This document shows, in pieces, positions 16,063-24,221 of a DNA stretch of 64,000 nucleotides (position 1 is its first letter; the number at the start of each line of letters is the position of its first letter). The stretch covers positions 62,001 through 126,000 of the forward strand of contig NZ_JAKFWS010000031.1 of assembly GCF_021731785.1 (NCBI RefSeq), read 5' to 3'. The position numbers were made by a program, and so were the translations under genes. The notes beneath the pieces were generated by a model. The model was not told the DNA's origin. It ran no database searches and worked only from the letters and a program-made list of their open reading frames with translations. The stretch is from Methylocystis sp. (GTDB lineage Bacteria; Pseudomonadota; Alphaproteobacteria; Rhizobiales; Beijerinckiaceae).

Positions 16063-17979
16063 TCATGGACCCGGGCTCGGGCTCGGCGCAGCTCGGGAAT
16101 TGGCGTCGGCGTCGTGGCGGAACAGGCTGCGGATCTTTTCGAGGACTTTGTCGACGAGTTCGCGGGCCTTATCGCCGAGATGTTCGAGCGCGCTTTTCCC
16201 CTCTTTCTTTCCGGGAGTGTTGGCGGCGGCCTCGCCGACTTGCCCATCGAGTTTTTCGAAAAAGGCGCTCCATTGCGCGCTTTTGGGATGGGAGGCGAGC
16301 GTCTCGGCGATCGTCTCCCGGTGTTTTCCGTATTGCCCGAGCGCTTCGGCGGCGCGCTCGTAGCCGGAGCCAAAGGCGCGGTTGTCTTTGAGCGCGGCGT
16401 TGTATTCCTTGCGGAGGTCCTCAAAGGGCCCGCCGTCCTGCATCCCTTCGATAACCGCCTGCATGCCGCCCTTGTTGTTCTTGGCGGCCTCCTGGATGCG
16501 GTTGAGGACGGCGACGCCGGGCGTCTGACGGAAGGCCTCGAGCGCCTCGACGGCGGCGTGCGCGGATCTCTCGGCGGCGTCGATGGCTTTTTCGTCGCGG
16601 CGCGCCTTCATGCGCGATGATTCGAAGTTCTGAAGGCTCTGCTTGACTTCGGCTCGATCCAATTCTTGCTGCGGCTGCGCTTGCGCTTGCCGACGCGCAT
16701 CGCTGGGGGATTGAAGGGTGACCCCCTCAAGGACTCTGCCGACGCCGCTGGCGGCCTTGCCGGCCGCGCCGAGGGTTTTGCCGAGCAGGCCGCCGATGAC
16801 GAGCTTTTGCTGAACGACCTCGATTTCATGTTTGGTCGGCTCGGGCTCGGAATAAGGTTCTGTCGGCTCGGGACGCGATGCCTGCGTTGCTCGCGCGGCC
16901 GCGGGGGCAGCTTGAGAGTTTTGATGTGGCGCCGGCTTTTGAGCGTTGTTGTCGTCGTTGGCGGGAGCCGCGGCGGCGGCGGCGGGCGCTTTGACGGGTT
17001 GCTTTGGGTCTGCGGGCTGAGCGGGGGATGCTGCCGGTTTTGTGGGCGCGGGCGTTTCTGCTGGTCGGTTCGGCGCCGGATCAGGATCAGGGTCGAATGC
17101 GGCCATTTGGGCGATCGGGTCGTTGATGCGCTGCGATTTGGCGGTCGGTGGAGAGATTTCGGGATCGACGGAACGGGCGGCCGGCGGCTGTGGCCAGTCT
17201 CGTGGTGGTTTTGCCGCGTCGGACCCGGCAGGCGCGGCGGGAGCCGCAGTCGCCGGGTGTTCAGCGGCGGGCCGCGCGCTGTCGGGCGCGGCGGGGTGTG
17301 CGGAGGCCGACGCAGCGGCTTGGAGGCGCGGCGCGACCAGCACCTCGTAGGAGAGCGCGTTGACGTCGTTTTGGATCGTTTTGGTGTTCTGGTCGGTTTT
17401 GCGGGCGACTTCGACGGCCTTGTCGCGTAGCCTCGCAACCAGTTCGGAATTGTCGATGGTCGGCGTGCGCTGCAGGAGTTTTTGGAGTTGTTCGTTTTGG
17501 AGCCCCGGGCTGGTCTCGGCCAAGCGGGTCAACTCGTCGCGAATATTCTGCTGGATGGGGATGGGTCCGTTCAGCTTTTCGACATCCTGAAGCGCGTAGG
17601 CGAGCTCGGTTTTGAAGCGAGGATTGTCGACGCGGTCGAGAGGCTTTTCCCAAAACGAGCGAGAGGCGCTGTCGATTGCGGCCGCGAGTCTGGGATCGCG
17701 CGCTTCGATTTGCGGGCGCAGCTGTTCGAGCCGCTGAATGAGATCGGCTGTTTCTCTGACCGCTGATCTCTTTTGCTCGACGCCTCGGTCCGGGCCGGCT
17801 GGGGGCCCGGCGGTCGGTTCGTCCGTCCCAGGACCGATCGATGAGCTGCGATCGGCGGCTGCCGTGTCCTTGGCGGGGGGTTCTGTTTCCTGCTTCGACG
17901 ATTCGATGTGGCGCGGCGGCGCGGCAGCGAGCTTGGGATCGAGGTCGTGTCGAGGCGCCTGGTCTGGTTGGTCGGCCAT
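16063..17979 (-). CDS. Large Pro/Ala-rich coiled-coil protein of the transfer operon
   Basis: 638 aa from ATG 17979 (AAGGA ten bases upstream). Three regions: a charged N-terminal 70 residues; a helical domain (about 80-215) with ETADLIQRLEQLRPQIEARD and ALQDVEKLNGPIPIQQNI; a long low-complexity Ala/Pro linker (about 215-395); and a C-terminal helical domain with IEVVQQKLVIGGLLGKTLGA and many Lys/Glu heptads. No signal peptide; the only hydrophobic stretch is around VIGGLLGKTLGAAGKAASGV. It lies between traW and traY, where IncI plasmids have traX, but does not resemble it. Function unknown, probably cytoplasmic or peripheral scaffold. Confidence 0.7.
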   Translation of the reverse strand: MADQPDQAPRHDLDPKLAAAPPRHIESSKQETEPPAKDTAAADRSSSIGPGTDEPTAGPPAGPDRGVEQKRSAVRETADLIQRLEQLRPQIEARDPRLAAAIDSASRSFWEKPLDRVDNPRFKTELAYALQDVEKLNGPIPIQQNIRDELTRLAETSPGLQNEQLQKLLQRTPTIDNSELVARLRDKAVEVARKTDQNTKTIQNDVNALSYEVLVAPRLQAAASASAHPAAPDSARPAAEHPATAAPAAPAGSDAAKPPRDWPQPPAARSVDPEISPPTAKSQRINDPIAQMAAFDPDPDPAPNRPAETPAPTKPAASPAQPADPKQPVKAPAAAAAAPANDDNNAQKPAPHQNSQAAPAAARATQASRPEPTEPYSEPEPTKHEIEVVQQKLVIGGLLGKTLGAAGKAASGVGRVLEGVTLQSPSDARRQAQAQPQQELDRAEVKQSLQNFESSRMKARRDEKAIDAAERSAHAAVEALEAFRQTPGVAVLNRIQEAAKNNKGGMQAVIEGMQDGGPFEDLRKEYNAALKDNRAFGSGYERAAEALGQYGKHRETIAETLASHPKSAQWSAFFEKLDGQVGEAAANTPGKKEGKSALEHLGDKARELVDKVLEKIRSLFRHDADANSRAAPSPSPGP

Positions 17980-18063
17980 GATTTGATGTTCCTTGGATGA
18001 AACGCGTTGAAAAGTTTTTGGCGCAACGGCGAGTGGGGTTTGGTCCCGATCTCGTCCTGTCGC

Positions 18064-19266
18064 TTATTGATTCGCCATGTTCGGAGTCGGAAGTTCGACG
18101 GCTGGTCGGACATCATGCTCCGCCGCGGACGCGAGATGAGTGGCGTTGACGGCGGCGTTCTTCATCGCCATGCGATAGTTTTCGAGGAGCAGGTAATTGG
18201 TGACGGCGAGCTCGTTGGCGATCTCGCGCTCGACCGCCGCCGGCGGCATGCTTTGGAGTTGCGCGGCCCAGTTGACGTCGCTGTAGCGGCGATGCACGTC
18301 GAGTTGCAGCGCCTGCAGCCAGGAGCCCGTGTCGACGGGGTCGAGGCCCTCGTCCTTCATCTGTTTTTTCTGCTGGGCGTTGAGCGGCACGGAGGGAGAT
18401 TGTGCGGCGAGCACTTCGTTGATCACGTTTCGAGCGAGCGACATGCGTGCTTCGTATTTGCGGCGGCGCACCGAGGCCTCCTTGCCGTCGAGAGAGGCCA
18501 ACTGGGCGCCGCGTTGCGCCGTGGGAACAATCGGCTGGATTAGGTTGGTGACGTAATCATTGGCGGCGTTGACGCCATCCTGGCCGTCATATGTGCCGGT
18601 TCCGAACAGGCTGGAGGCACGTTGATCCGCGTTTTCTCGTTTCGACGCGGCGCAGAGCCCGGCGGCGGCTTCGTCCTGGGAGCAATAGCGCGCGTAGTGA
18701 AGCATGTTGATCGCTTCGACCGCCTGGGACGTTCCGTAATAGGCCGGCTGGCCTTTCTTGGCTTCGCCGCGCTCGTCGCCGACATCCTGGATCGCCGTCG
18801 CGACTTTCCACGACTGTCCGGCGCCGACAGTGATCGTTTGCCCATTGTCGAGATGAGCGCAATGCAGCGGATTGACGACGTGTTCGTCGCGGATTTGCGC
18901 ATTGCGCTTGTCGCGTTCGAACCGCGCCATGGCGTTATTGGATGCGTCGGCGATGTCGCGCTGGGCCGAGATCTGCGCCTTGGAGTAGTTGGCGTTCTGC
19001 GTGAAGCCCTGACGGAGCAAGGTGGTGACGTCCCCATAGGTGCTGGAGCCGAGCAGGCTGGCGATAGGTCCGCTCAAACCGAGTTGGCCTGTTATGCTTT
19101 TCAATATCCCGTTGGCCTGGTCCTGGAGGGCCTTTAGCCCCTGTTGGATGCCAATGGCGGTCATGTCGATGACCGCCATTTGAGAAACGGCGGGGCTTGC
19201 GCCGAAAACGACGGCGCCGATGAGAACGCCGACCGTCGTGGACGTGAGAAGAGAGGCTTTTTTCAT
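18064..19266 (-). CDS. traW: TraW/IcmX-like secreted transfer protein
   Basis: 400 aa from ATG 19266 with GAGGA upstream. The signal peptide MKKASLLTSTTVGVLIGAVV ends near ASPAVS. The mature part has LLRQGFTQNANYSKAQISAQ, a Cys pair around PLHCAHLDNGQ and ARYCSQDEAAAGLC, and a C-terminal helical region. Length, export signal and position next to traY agree with TraW of IncI plasmids and the related IcmX, periplasmic proteins essential for type IVB transfer. Unlike R64 TraW it shows no clear lipobox. Confidence 0.75.
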   Translation of the reverse strand: MKKASLLTSTTVGVLIGAVVFGASPAVSQMAVIDMTAIGIQQGLKALQDQANGILKSITGQLGLSGPIASLLGSSTYGDVTTLLRQGFTQNANYSKAQISAQRDIADASNNAMARFERDKRNAQIRDEHVVNPLHCAHLDNGQTITVGAGQSWKVATAIQDVGDERGEAKKGQPAYYGTSQAVEAINMLHYARYCSQDEAAAGLCAASKRENADQRASSLFGTGTYDGQDGVNAANDYVTNLIQPIVPTAQRGAQLASLDGKEASVRRRKYEARMSLARNVINEVLAAQSPSVPLNAQQKKQMKDEGLDPVDTGSWLQALQLDVHRRYSDVNWAAQLQSMPPAAVEREIANELAVTNYLLLENYRMAMKNAAVNATHLASAAEHDVRPAVELPTPNMANQ

Positions 19267-19275
19267 GGGTTGTCC

Positions 19276-19836
19276 TCACCAAAGGCCCATCGTGTTGGGC
19301 AATGTGTAGCCGGTCGGCGCGCGGCCTGCGCCGTTGACATAGAGACTGCCGCTTCCGCCGCTTCCGCCGACGCCGATATAGCCCATGGGGGGACCACCGC
19401 CGCCGAAACTCAGTTTTGGACAGGAGAGTCCGCCGCCCATGCCGCCGCCGATGCCGCCGAAGTTGAACGACCCGAGATTGAACCCGGACATGGTGATGCC
19501 GCACTGCTTGTTGCCGAGGGCATTTTGCCAGGCGTTGGTGATGGCGTTGCAGATCTGCCCCTTGATGGCGTTGAACAGATTGGTCGGATCGAGCAGGTTG
19601 ACGATCACGTTGAGGCCGACGCCCTTGAGGATGTTGTCGAGACAGGTCAGCGACTTGATCGACTGCGGTGCGGCGATGTCTTTGTCGTCGGCGGCGATGC
19701 GGGCGGCGGCGGTGTCGGCCGCTCGCTGATAGAGCGTCGAGCAGGCGGCGCTGCCGGTCGGCTGAGAGGATTGCGCCAGCGCGCCGGTGGAAATGGCGGC
19801 GAGCAGGGCGACGAGGGTGAAAAATCTCTTGCTCAT
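19276..19836 (-). CDS. Exported Gly-rich protein of the transfer operon
   Basis: 186 aa from ATG 19836, which overlaps the stop of the upstream gene as TGATG. A signal peptide (MSKRFFTLVALLAAISTGAL ending at AQA) is followed by a Cys-containing domain (SAACSTLYQRAADTAAARIA, LTCLDNILKG, GQICNAITNAWQ, KQCGITM) and a Gly-rich C-terminus (FGGIGGGMGGGLSCPKLSFG). Five or more cysteines suggest disulfides in the periplasm. No family name; translational coupling to the IcmW-like gene and nine-base spacing to traW show operon membership. Confidence 0.75.
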   Translation of the reverse strand: MSKRFFTLVALLAAISTGALAQSSQPTGSAACSTLYQRAADTAAARIAADDKDIAAPQSIKSLTCLDNILKGVGLNVIVNLLDPTNLFNAIKGQICNAITNAWQNALGNKQCGITMSGFNLGSFNFGGIGGGMGGGLSCPKLSFGGGGPPMGYIGVGGSGGSGSLYVNGAGRAPTGYTLPNTMGLW

Positions 19837-20315
19837 CAAATGACCTTTCGTGCGGCTCTGTCCTGTTTGTGTTCGATTGCGCAGATGACGAGCGAGGACA
19901 TGCGTACGGCCGCGGTGATGCGAGTGAGAAGCGCGCGTCGGCTGGCGAATTGCACGGCTTTTTGGATGGCTTGGGAGGCTCCGCCGGCGTTTGGCGTGAA
20001 GAGGCCAGCGAGCAGCGCCTCTCGGTAAGGCTTGTTTGGTTCCGTCATCCAATCGAGCAGGCGGAGGAGGCGGGCGCTTCCGAGCTGCGCCAGAACCGAG
20101 TGGAAAGTGGTCCGCGCGGGGTCGGTCTTGAGACGTTTCGACAAGCCTTTCGGATCGAGAGCATAGGCCTCGTCGAGGGCGACGCCGAGCGCGACGACGG
20201 CGGTTTCGATGGTCGGGTTCAACTCCGCGCGACGGGCCGCGACGGGGAGTTCGTTCCAGGCGTCGAGTTCCTCGTGATCGAGCCAGGAGATGGATCGGGT
20301 GCTGAGATCGGGCAT
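19836..20315 (-). CDS. IcmW-like small cytoplasmic adaptor candidate
   Basis: 159 aa from ATG 20315. The first five residues (MPDLS), overall length and several blocks follow Legionella IcmW: a helical region ending in ALGVALDEAYALDP, then FHSVLAQLGSARLLRLLDWM, which lines up with the IcmW segment FIRIVGNIKSGRGLRLLQAI, then an Arg/Leu-rich C-terminal helix. IcmW works with IcmS as an adaptor that brings effectors to the DotL coupling complex. The likeness is from motif comparison only; sequence identity appears low. The TGA overlaps the next ATG (TGATG). Confidence 0.55.
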   Translation of the reverse strand: MPDLSTRSISWLDHEELDAWNELPVAARRAELNPTIETAVVALGVALDEAYALDPKGLSKRLKTDPARTTFHSVLAQLGSARLLRLLDWMTEPNKPYREALLAGLFTPNAGGASQAIQKAVQFASRRALLTRITAAVRMSSLVICAIEHKQDRAARKVI

Positions 20316-20350
20316 CGGGTCTCCGTTGTTGCAAACAGGATCCGTCGCGA

Positions 20351-20364
20351 GCGCGCGAATGACG
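20351..20364 (-). promoter_or_regulatory. Recurring motif CGTCATTCGCGCGC before the IcmW-like gene
   Basis: Read on the minus strand, 36 bp before ATG 20315. Confidence 0.35.
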
Positions 20365-20375
20365 ATCGTGTTTTT

Positions 20376-20795
20376 TCAACGAGCGATCGAAACGGCGTTG
20401 TCACGGACAGTGACGCGAAAGCCGAGCGGCCGAACCGCCTCTCGCAACACCACCGGCCATTGCCGTCCGCCCTGCCAGTCGACGAGCGCGGCCGTGTCGG
20501 TTCCGGGGCCGAAACTGACTTTGACGGGAGCGGGGACGATTTGCCGGACGGCGAAAGCGAGTGGGACTTTCTTGCCGAACCCGCGCGCGGAGATCGTCTT
20601 GGGAGTGTGACCATCGCGCCGCTTTTCAACCGGTTTAACGGTTTTGCTGATTGAGGGGTCGGCGGTGGACGGTGCTTCAATCACGGCGGGCGGGTCGGAC
20701 GTCGTCGACTCGGGCGGCAGCATGGCGAAGTCGGCTCTAGCCGGACCGAGCGAGGAAAACAGGGCGATGATCGGCAGGACCGGGATTGAACGCAT
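20376..20795 (-). CDS. Exported protein with TcpQ/PilL-like C-terminal domain
   Basis: 139 aa from ATG 20795 (GGAGG upstream). Signal peptide MRSIPVLPIIALFSSLGPAR ending near ARA. After a Pro/Ser linker, residues about 70-139 (KVPLAFAVRQIVPAPVKVSF, then WPVVLREAVRPLGFRVTVRD) match the toxin-coregulated-pilus Q C-terminal / secretin N-domain-like fold also found in DotD-type proteins. Such domains interact with outer-membrane core components. It is the promoter-proximal gene of the leftward operon. Confidence 0.65.
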   Translation of the reverse strand: MRSIPVLPIIALFSSLGPARADFAMLPPESTTSDPPAVIEAPSTADPSISKTVKPVEKRRDGHTPKTISARGFGKKVPLAFAVRQIVPAPVKVSFGPGTDTAALVDWQGGRQWPVVLREAVRPLGFRVTVRDNAVSIAR

Positions 20796-20834
20796 GACCT
20801 AGAACCTCCGTTGGAAATCCGGAGTGTCGAGGCT

Positions 20835-20849
20835 GTGCGCGCGAATGCG
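20835..20849 (-). promoter_or_regulatory. Recurring motif CCGCATTCGCGCGCA at head of leftward operon
   Basis: Read on the minus strand, 40 bp before ATG 20795. Confidence 0.4.
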
Positions 20850-20883
20850 GAGGAAAATGTCTTGCGCGGCTCACTGGCGGTGA

Positions 20884-20899
20884 GCCCTCGCGCGAGGGC
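20884..20899. promoter_or_regulatory. 16-bp perfect palindrome in divergent control region
   Basis: GCCCTCGCGCGAGGGC is its own reverse complement. It lies between the leftward operon (start 20795) and the XRE regulator gene (start 21003), next to the AT-rich stretch 20930-20950, and is a good operator candidate for that dimeric repressor. Confidence 0.5.
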
Positions 20900-21002
20900 G
20901 ATCGAAAGCAGCGGCGGATGGCGCTGGCAACATAATATAACATATATGGGAATGGTCGCGATTAGGGTGATTCGGTTGGGTGGATTATGGGGTGGTTGAG
21001 AG

Positions 21003-21440
21003 ATGGCCAGGAGAAAAGAAACGGATGAGAGTAATGAGAGCAAGGAATTGCTGGAGGCGATCGGCGAACGTGTAAGAATGTTAAGAAAGGCCGCGGGGTT
21101 AAACCAAACGCAGTTGGCGGAATCCGTTGGCCTACACCAAGGCTATATCCATTTGGTCGAGGCGGGGAATCAAAACATCACCGTGGCGGTTTTGAACCGG
21201 TTCGCGATCAAGTTTAACACCCCGATTGGCAGTTTCTTTCCAGAGGTGCAGCTTCAAGAGGCGTCGGATGAGGCGTTGACGCATCTCGTGAGTGTGGTCG
21301 AAAAATTGGCCGAAGCGCTTCAGGCTCGTGGAAGGCGAGATACGCAGCTTGTGGAGGAGATTGAAACCTTGGTGTCTTCGGTTCGTCGGCGATTGGAGAA
21401 GAAACCAAAGAAAGCGAACGGAGTGACGAAGGAGGGATGA
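21003..21440 (+). CDS. XRE-family transcriptional regulator
   Basis: 145 aa from ATG 21003. Residues about 17-75 form a Cro/CI-type HTH: ERVRMLRKAAGLNQTQLAES, then VGLHQGYIHLVEAGNQNIT and VLNRFAIKF. The C-terminal half is helical and charged (LVSVVEKLAEALQARGRRDT), a likely dimerisation or oligomerisation region. Encoded between the two divergent transfer operons, it is the obvious candidate repressor of one or both. Start supported by position after a purine-rich GGTTGAGAG. Confidence 0.88.
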   Translation: MARRKETDESNESKELLEAIGERVRMLRKAAGLNQTQLAESVGLHQGYIHLVEAGNQNITVAVLNRFAIKFNTPIGSFFPEVQLQEASDEALTHLVSVVEKLAEALQARGRRDTQLVEEIETLVSSVRRRLEKKPKKANGVTKEG

Positions 21441-21468
21441 GGGGGCAAGGGGAATATATAGATTATTC

Positions 21469-21497
21469 TTGACTGTATGAATATAAGGTATTATTGA
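21469..21497 (+). promoter_or_regulatory. Possible sigma-70-type promoter
   Basis: TTGACT at 21469-21474 and TATTGA at 21492-21497 separated by 17 bp, in a locally AT-rich segment after the XRE gene and before the next start. The -10 match is partial. Confidence 0.35.
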
Positions 21498-21530
21498 TCT
21501 GCTCCGGTGCTATTCGCCGGGCCGGATCTC

Positions 21531-22931
21531 ATGCTCCATCGCCAAAGTCAGCCTTCGGTTCAGAACCCGCGCGGAGCGCTCGGGGTCGAATGGGCTGGCT
21601 TTTTCCTTGCCCTCGTCGGCGCGGCGCTGGTTAGCGCCGACGGTGTCCTCGAGGGCATGATCGGCGCGGGCCTCGGGCTCGAGGCGATAAGTACGTATCT
21701 CGGGTGCGCGCGAACGCAGATACTCGACGAGATAGCGGCGCGCGGGATCGTCGTCGCGCCCGAGCAACTCGAAAAACCGCTCAGGGCGAGAAGGGGCGGC
21801 TGGTCGGCCTGTGACCACATGCTGCTCATCGCGGCCTGGTTGTGTGGCATTCCGGTTGCGGCTATCGCCGAACTCGTCGGGCGAACGCGCGGCGCTGTCT
21901 ACGGCAAGCGCCGGCGCATCGGGCTGGCGCCGCGGCGTCGGAAATCGGCCAAACAATCACGCAAGACAAGGGATGCGGACGCCGCCGCACCGCCGGTCAG
22001 GCGCGCGAGGCGGACCAGACCGCGCCCCGCCGTCGCCGACCCTCCCTCACGCGATCCAGTTCATGCGCGGACGACGCCGTCGCAGGGTGGATCACAGCAA
22101 GTCGACGAGGTAATCGCCTGCGCCGATACGGCGACATCGTTGGTCGCTGTCATTGGCCCCGAGAATCCGTGCATTGATGGCGTGGAGGCGCTGGATCGGG
22201 ACGACAGTGGACGCCCGACCCTGGAGGTGGTCGCGAACGACCGTGACTCTGCGCAAGCGGTGGGCGGAGATGATCTCGCCGCAATCGCGCAGGAGGCGCC
22301 CGCCCGTCAGCGGCTAGCACGGGCGCGGCGCAGCGGCTCGGCAAAAAAATCCACGAAATCCAACAAGAATTCGGCCTCAGCCGCAACATCCCCGCCGCGC
22401 GCGTTGGAGCCGGCGGTTGCGGCGGCGATCGCGGCGTTCCAGGAACGCCAGGTCTACCGGGACGTGGTGCTGTATGGCCGCCATAAGGACGTCCCCCGGA
22501 CCGTGGAGTTGGCGGTGCGGGCGCTCGGCGGACAAATGGTCGCGTCGATGGTGAGCGCCATGGGCGAAAAAAGCGAAAGCACCGTCAAATCCTATTTGCT
22601 GAAAATGCATCTGTCGACGGCGAAGAAGCTGCTGATCCACGCCGAATTCGACGTTGCGACGTTCAGGGAACGGCTGGATGGGATGTACCGGCCGCATTTC
22701 GGCGTGGAGGAGCGGCGATTGTATTTCAGAAACGACAAGGACCAGCTACGGCACTGTAAACTCCGCGACGAAAACGCGCGCCGTAAGCGACGAGAACGAG
22801 AGAGGGCGGCGGCGGAAAAGAGAGCGGCGTCGCCGCCCGCTGTGCCTGCCAATGTTGTCGTCTATACGATCAACAGGAAGTCGATTAGTTTACCAAGTTT
22901 GAAATGCCTCGAAGATTCGCGCTCGCCGTAG
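21531..22931 (+). CDS. Putative regulator with two HTH-like segments
   Basis: 466 aa from ATG 21531; GTG 21507 is an alternative giving 474. Two segments look like winged or GcrA-like HTH units: about 42-70 (IGAGLGLEAISTYLGCARTQ) and about 95-140 (HMLLIAAWLCGIPVAAIAEL, followed by VGRTRGAVYGKRRRIGLAPR, close to the G.TRNAV.GK.HRLGL pattern of GcrA). A disordered basic middle follows, then a C-terminal domain (AAAIAAFQERQVYRDVVLYG, VASMVSAMGEKSESTVKSYL) and a very basic tail. I infer a DNA-binding regulator of the transfer region; no named family. Confidence 0.6.
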   Translation: MLHRQSQPSVQNPRGALGVEWAGFFLALVGAALVSADGVLEGMIGAGLGLEAISTYLGCARTQILDEIAARGIVVAPEQLEKPLRARRGGWSACDHMLLIAAWLCGIPVAAIAELVGRTRGAVYGKRRRIGLAPRRRKSAKQSRKTRDADAAAPPVRRARRTRPRPAVADPPSRDPVHARTTPSQGGSQQVDEVIACADTATSLVAVIGPENPCIDGVEALDRDDSGRPTLEVVANDRDSAQAVGGDDLAAIAQEAPARQRLARARRSGSAKKSTKSNKNSASAATSPPRALEPAVAAAIAAFQERQVYRDVVLYGRHKDVPRTVELAVRALGGQMVASMVSAMGEKSESTVKSYLLKMHLSTAKKLLIHAEFDVATFRERLDGMYRPHFGVEERRLYFRNDKDQLRHCKLRDENARRKRRERERAAAEKRAASPPAVPANVVVYTINRKSISLPSLKCLEDSRSP

Positions 22932-23577
22932 AGAGACCGATTTTTTTTGCCAATCCCTGTTTCCTTGGCGTCTTGAAGCCATCGCGCTGGCGCGCACATG
23001 ATCGCGGCGCGCGCCCTTTTTTTTGCGCATGTGACGACGGGTCTGTCGCAATGCGCGTTTTGATGGCGCGATTTTGGCGACCACGCGGACGACGCGATTC
23101 GATCCGTTGATGATTGAGAGTCTTTTCCGGTCTCCAATTCGACATGTGGAAGGATTGGCGTTCCGGCGAGCGCGTCCGCGCGCACTGCACGAAATGCCCG
23201 CTCGATCAAATCAGCGCAATTGCAACATGCGGCCGCATGGCGTCGCGCCCTTCTGCATCGGTCGTGCGCGAACAGCCGACGCGGGAGGCGGCGCGCGCGA
23301 CTTACGAACTATGTGCGGATGAGGCGCGTCGTTGGGCCGCAGAGGGGTCGATCGCGACGCTCCGTTCTGGTCTCCGGCGATGTCTATGCAGAGACAATCT
23401 GTCGGGTCAAACCGAGATTTTGCTGGATGCGAATGCGCGCAATGTGATCGCTCGACCGGCCCGTAGGTTGTCAACTGGGTTGCCGGCCTGTGTCTTTGCG
23501 CGGTCGAGCGACCAAACAATGCAGGAGTGATTTGAAATGGCGTGCGCGTTCGCGCGTTGAGCGGCGAATATCGCTCC
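22932..23577. other. Region without a confident gene
   Basis: A 138-codon frame (23114-23530) contains MWKDWRSGERVRAHCTKCPL and some coding-like composition, but it lacks a ribosome site and overlaps other open frames, so I do not call it. A T8 run (22941-22950 area) follows the regulator gene. The coding-strand GCGTTCGCGCGTT at 23545-23557, 21 bp before traM, belongs to the recurring motif set. Confidence 0.4.
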
Positions 23578-24204
23578 ATGCAAAACGAACATGCAGCGAT
23601 CACCCGCAGACTATCCGACCCGGATTTTCAGGCGTCTCTCGTCAGCAAGTGCATTGGGCTTGCGATCGGTTCGTCGGTTCTGCTGACGGCCTTCGTGGTC
23701 CATGACGTGTATGTGTGGACGCATCCTCCGACGCCGAAATATTTCGTGATCGACGGTCGGCAGACGCGCGCGGTGACGGCGTTGGACAGTCCGGTCATCG
23801 ACGATGCGCAGATGCTCGAATGGTCCACGCGGGCGATCCTTGCTCCCTACAATGTGAACTACAACGATTACCCGCAGCAACTGAGCGCGGCGACTCGTAA
23901 ATTCACGGTGCGAGGCTGGAACTCCTTCGCCACGAGCCTCATGGACACGAAAAATTTCGAGGCCATGAAGCGGGCGATGCTGCTCTGTTACGCGCAGGCG
24001 CAGCGGGCGGCGATCATTAGCGAAGTCACGAGCGTCGGTGACGCGCTCGCCTACCGCATCCAGGTTCCGATCGTTCAGACCTGTCAAAACAGCAATCAGA
24101 GCAACACGCAGAATTTGATGATCAAGGCGCTCGTCGTGCGGACGAACGCCGAGGATCGTCCGGACGGATTGGCGATCGACGAGTTCGTGGCGGTTCGGCA
24201 GTGA
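23578..24204 (+). CDS. traM: TraM/DotI (IcmL) inner-membrane core protein
   Basis: 208 aa from ATG 23578. One transmembrane segment near the N-terminus (residues about 22-42, CIGLAIGSSVLLTAFVVHDV) and a periplasmic NTF2/VirB8-like domain with LEWSTRAILAPYNVNYNDYP, RGWNSFATSLMDTKNFEAMK and VPIVQTCQNSNQSNTQNLMI. This is the standard DotI/TraM arrangement; the protein forms the inner-membrane ring with DotJ. First gene of the rightward operon. Confidence 0.92.
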   Translation: MQNEHAAITRRLSDPDFQASLVSKCIGLAIGSSVLLTAFVVHDVYVWTHPPTPKYFVIDGRQTRAVTALDSPVIDDAQMLEWSTRAILAPYNVNYNDYPQQLSAATRKFTVRGWNSFATSLMDTKNFEAMKRAMLLCYAQAQRAAIISEVTSVGDALAYRIQVPIVQTCQNSNQSNTQNLMIKALVVRTNAEDRPDGLAIDEFVAVRQ

Positions 24205-24221
24205 ACAGGGAAGGGACGCGC

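Noticed and set aside
23114-23530. 138-codon frame before traM
   Set aside because: No ribosome site, overlapping open frames and no family signature; kept only as a note on the region.
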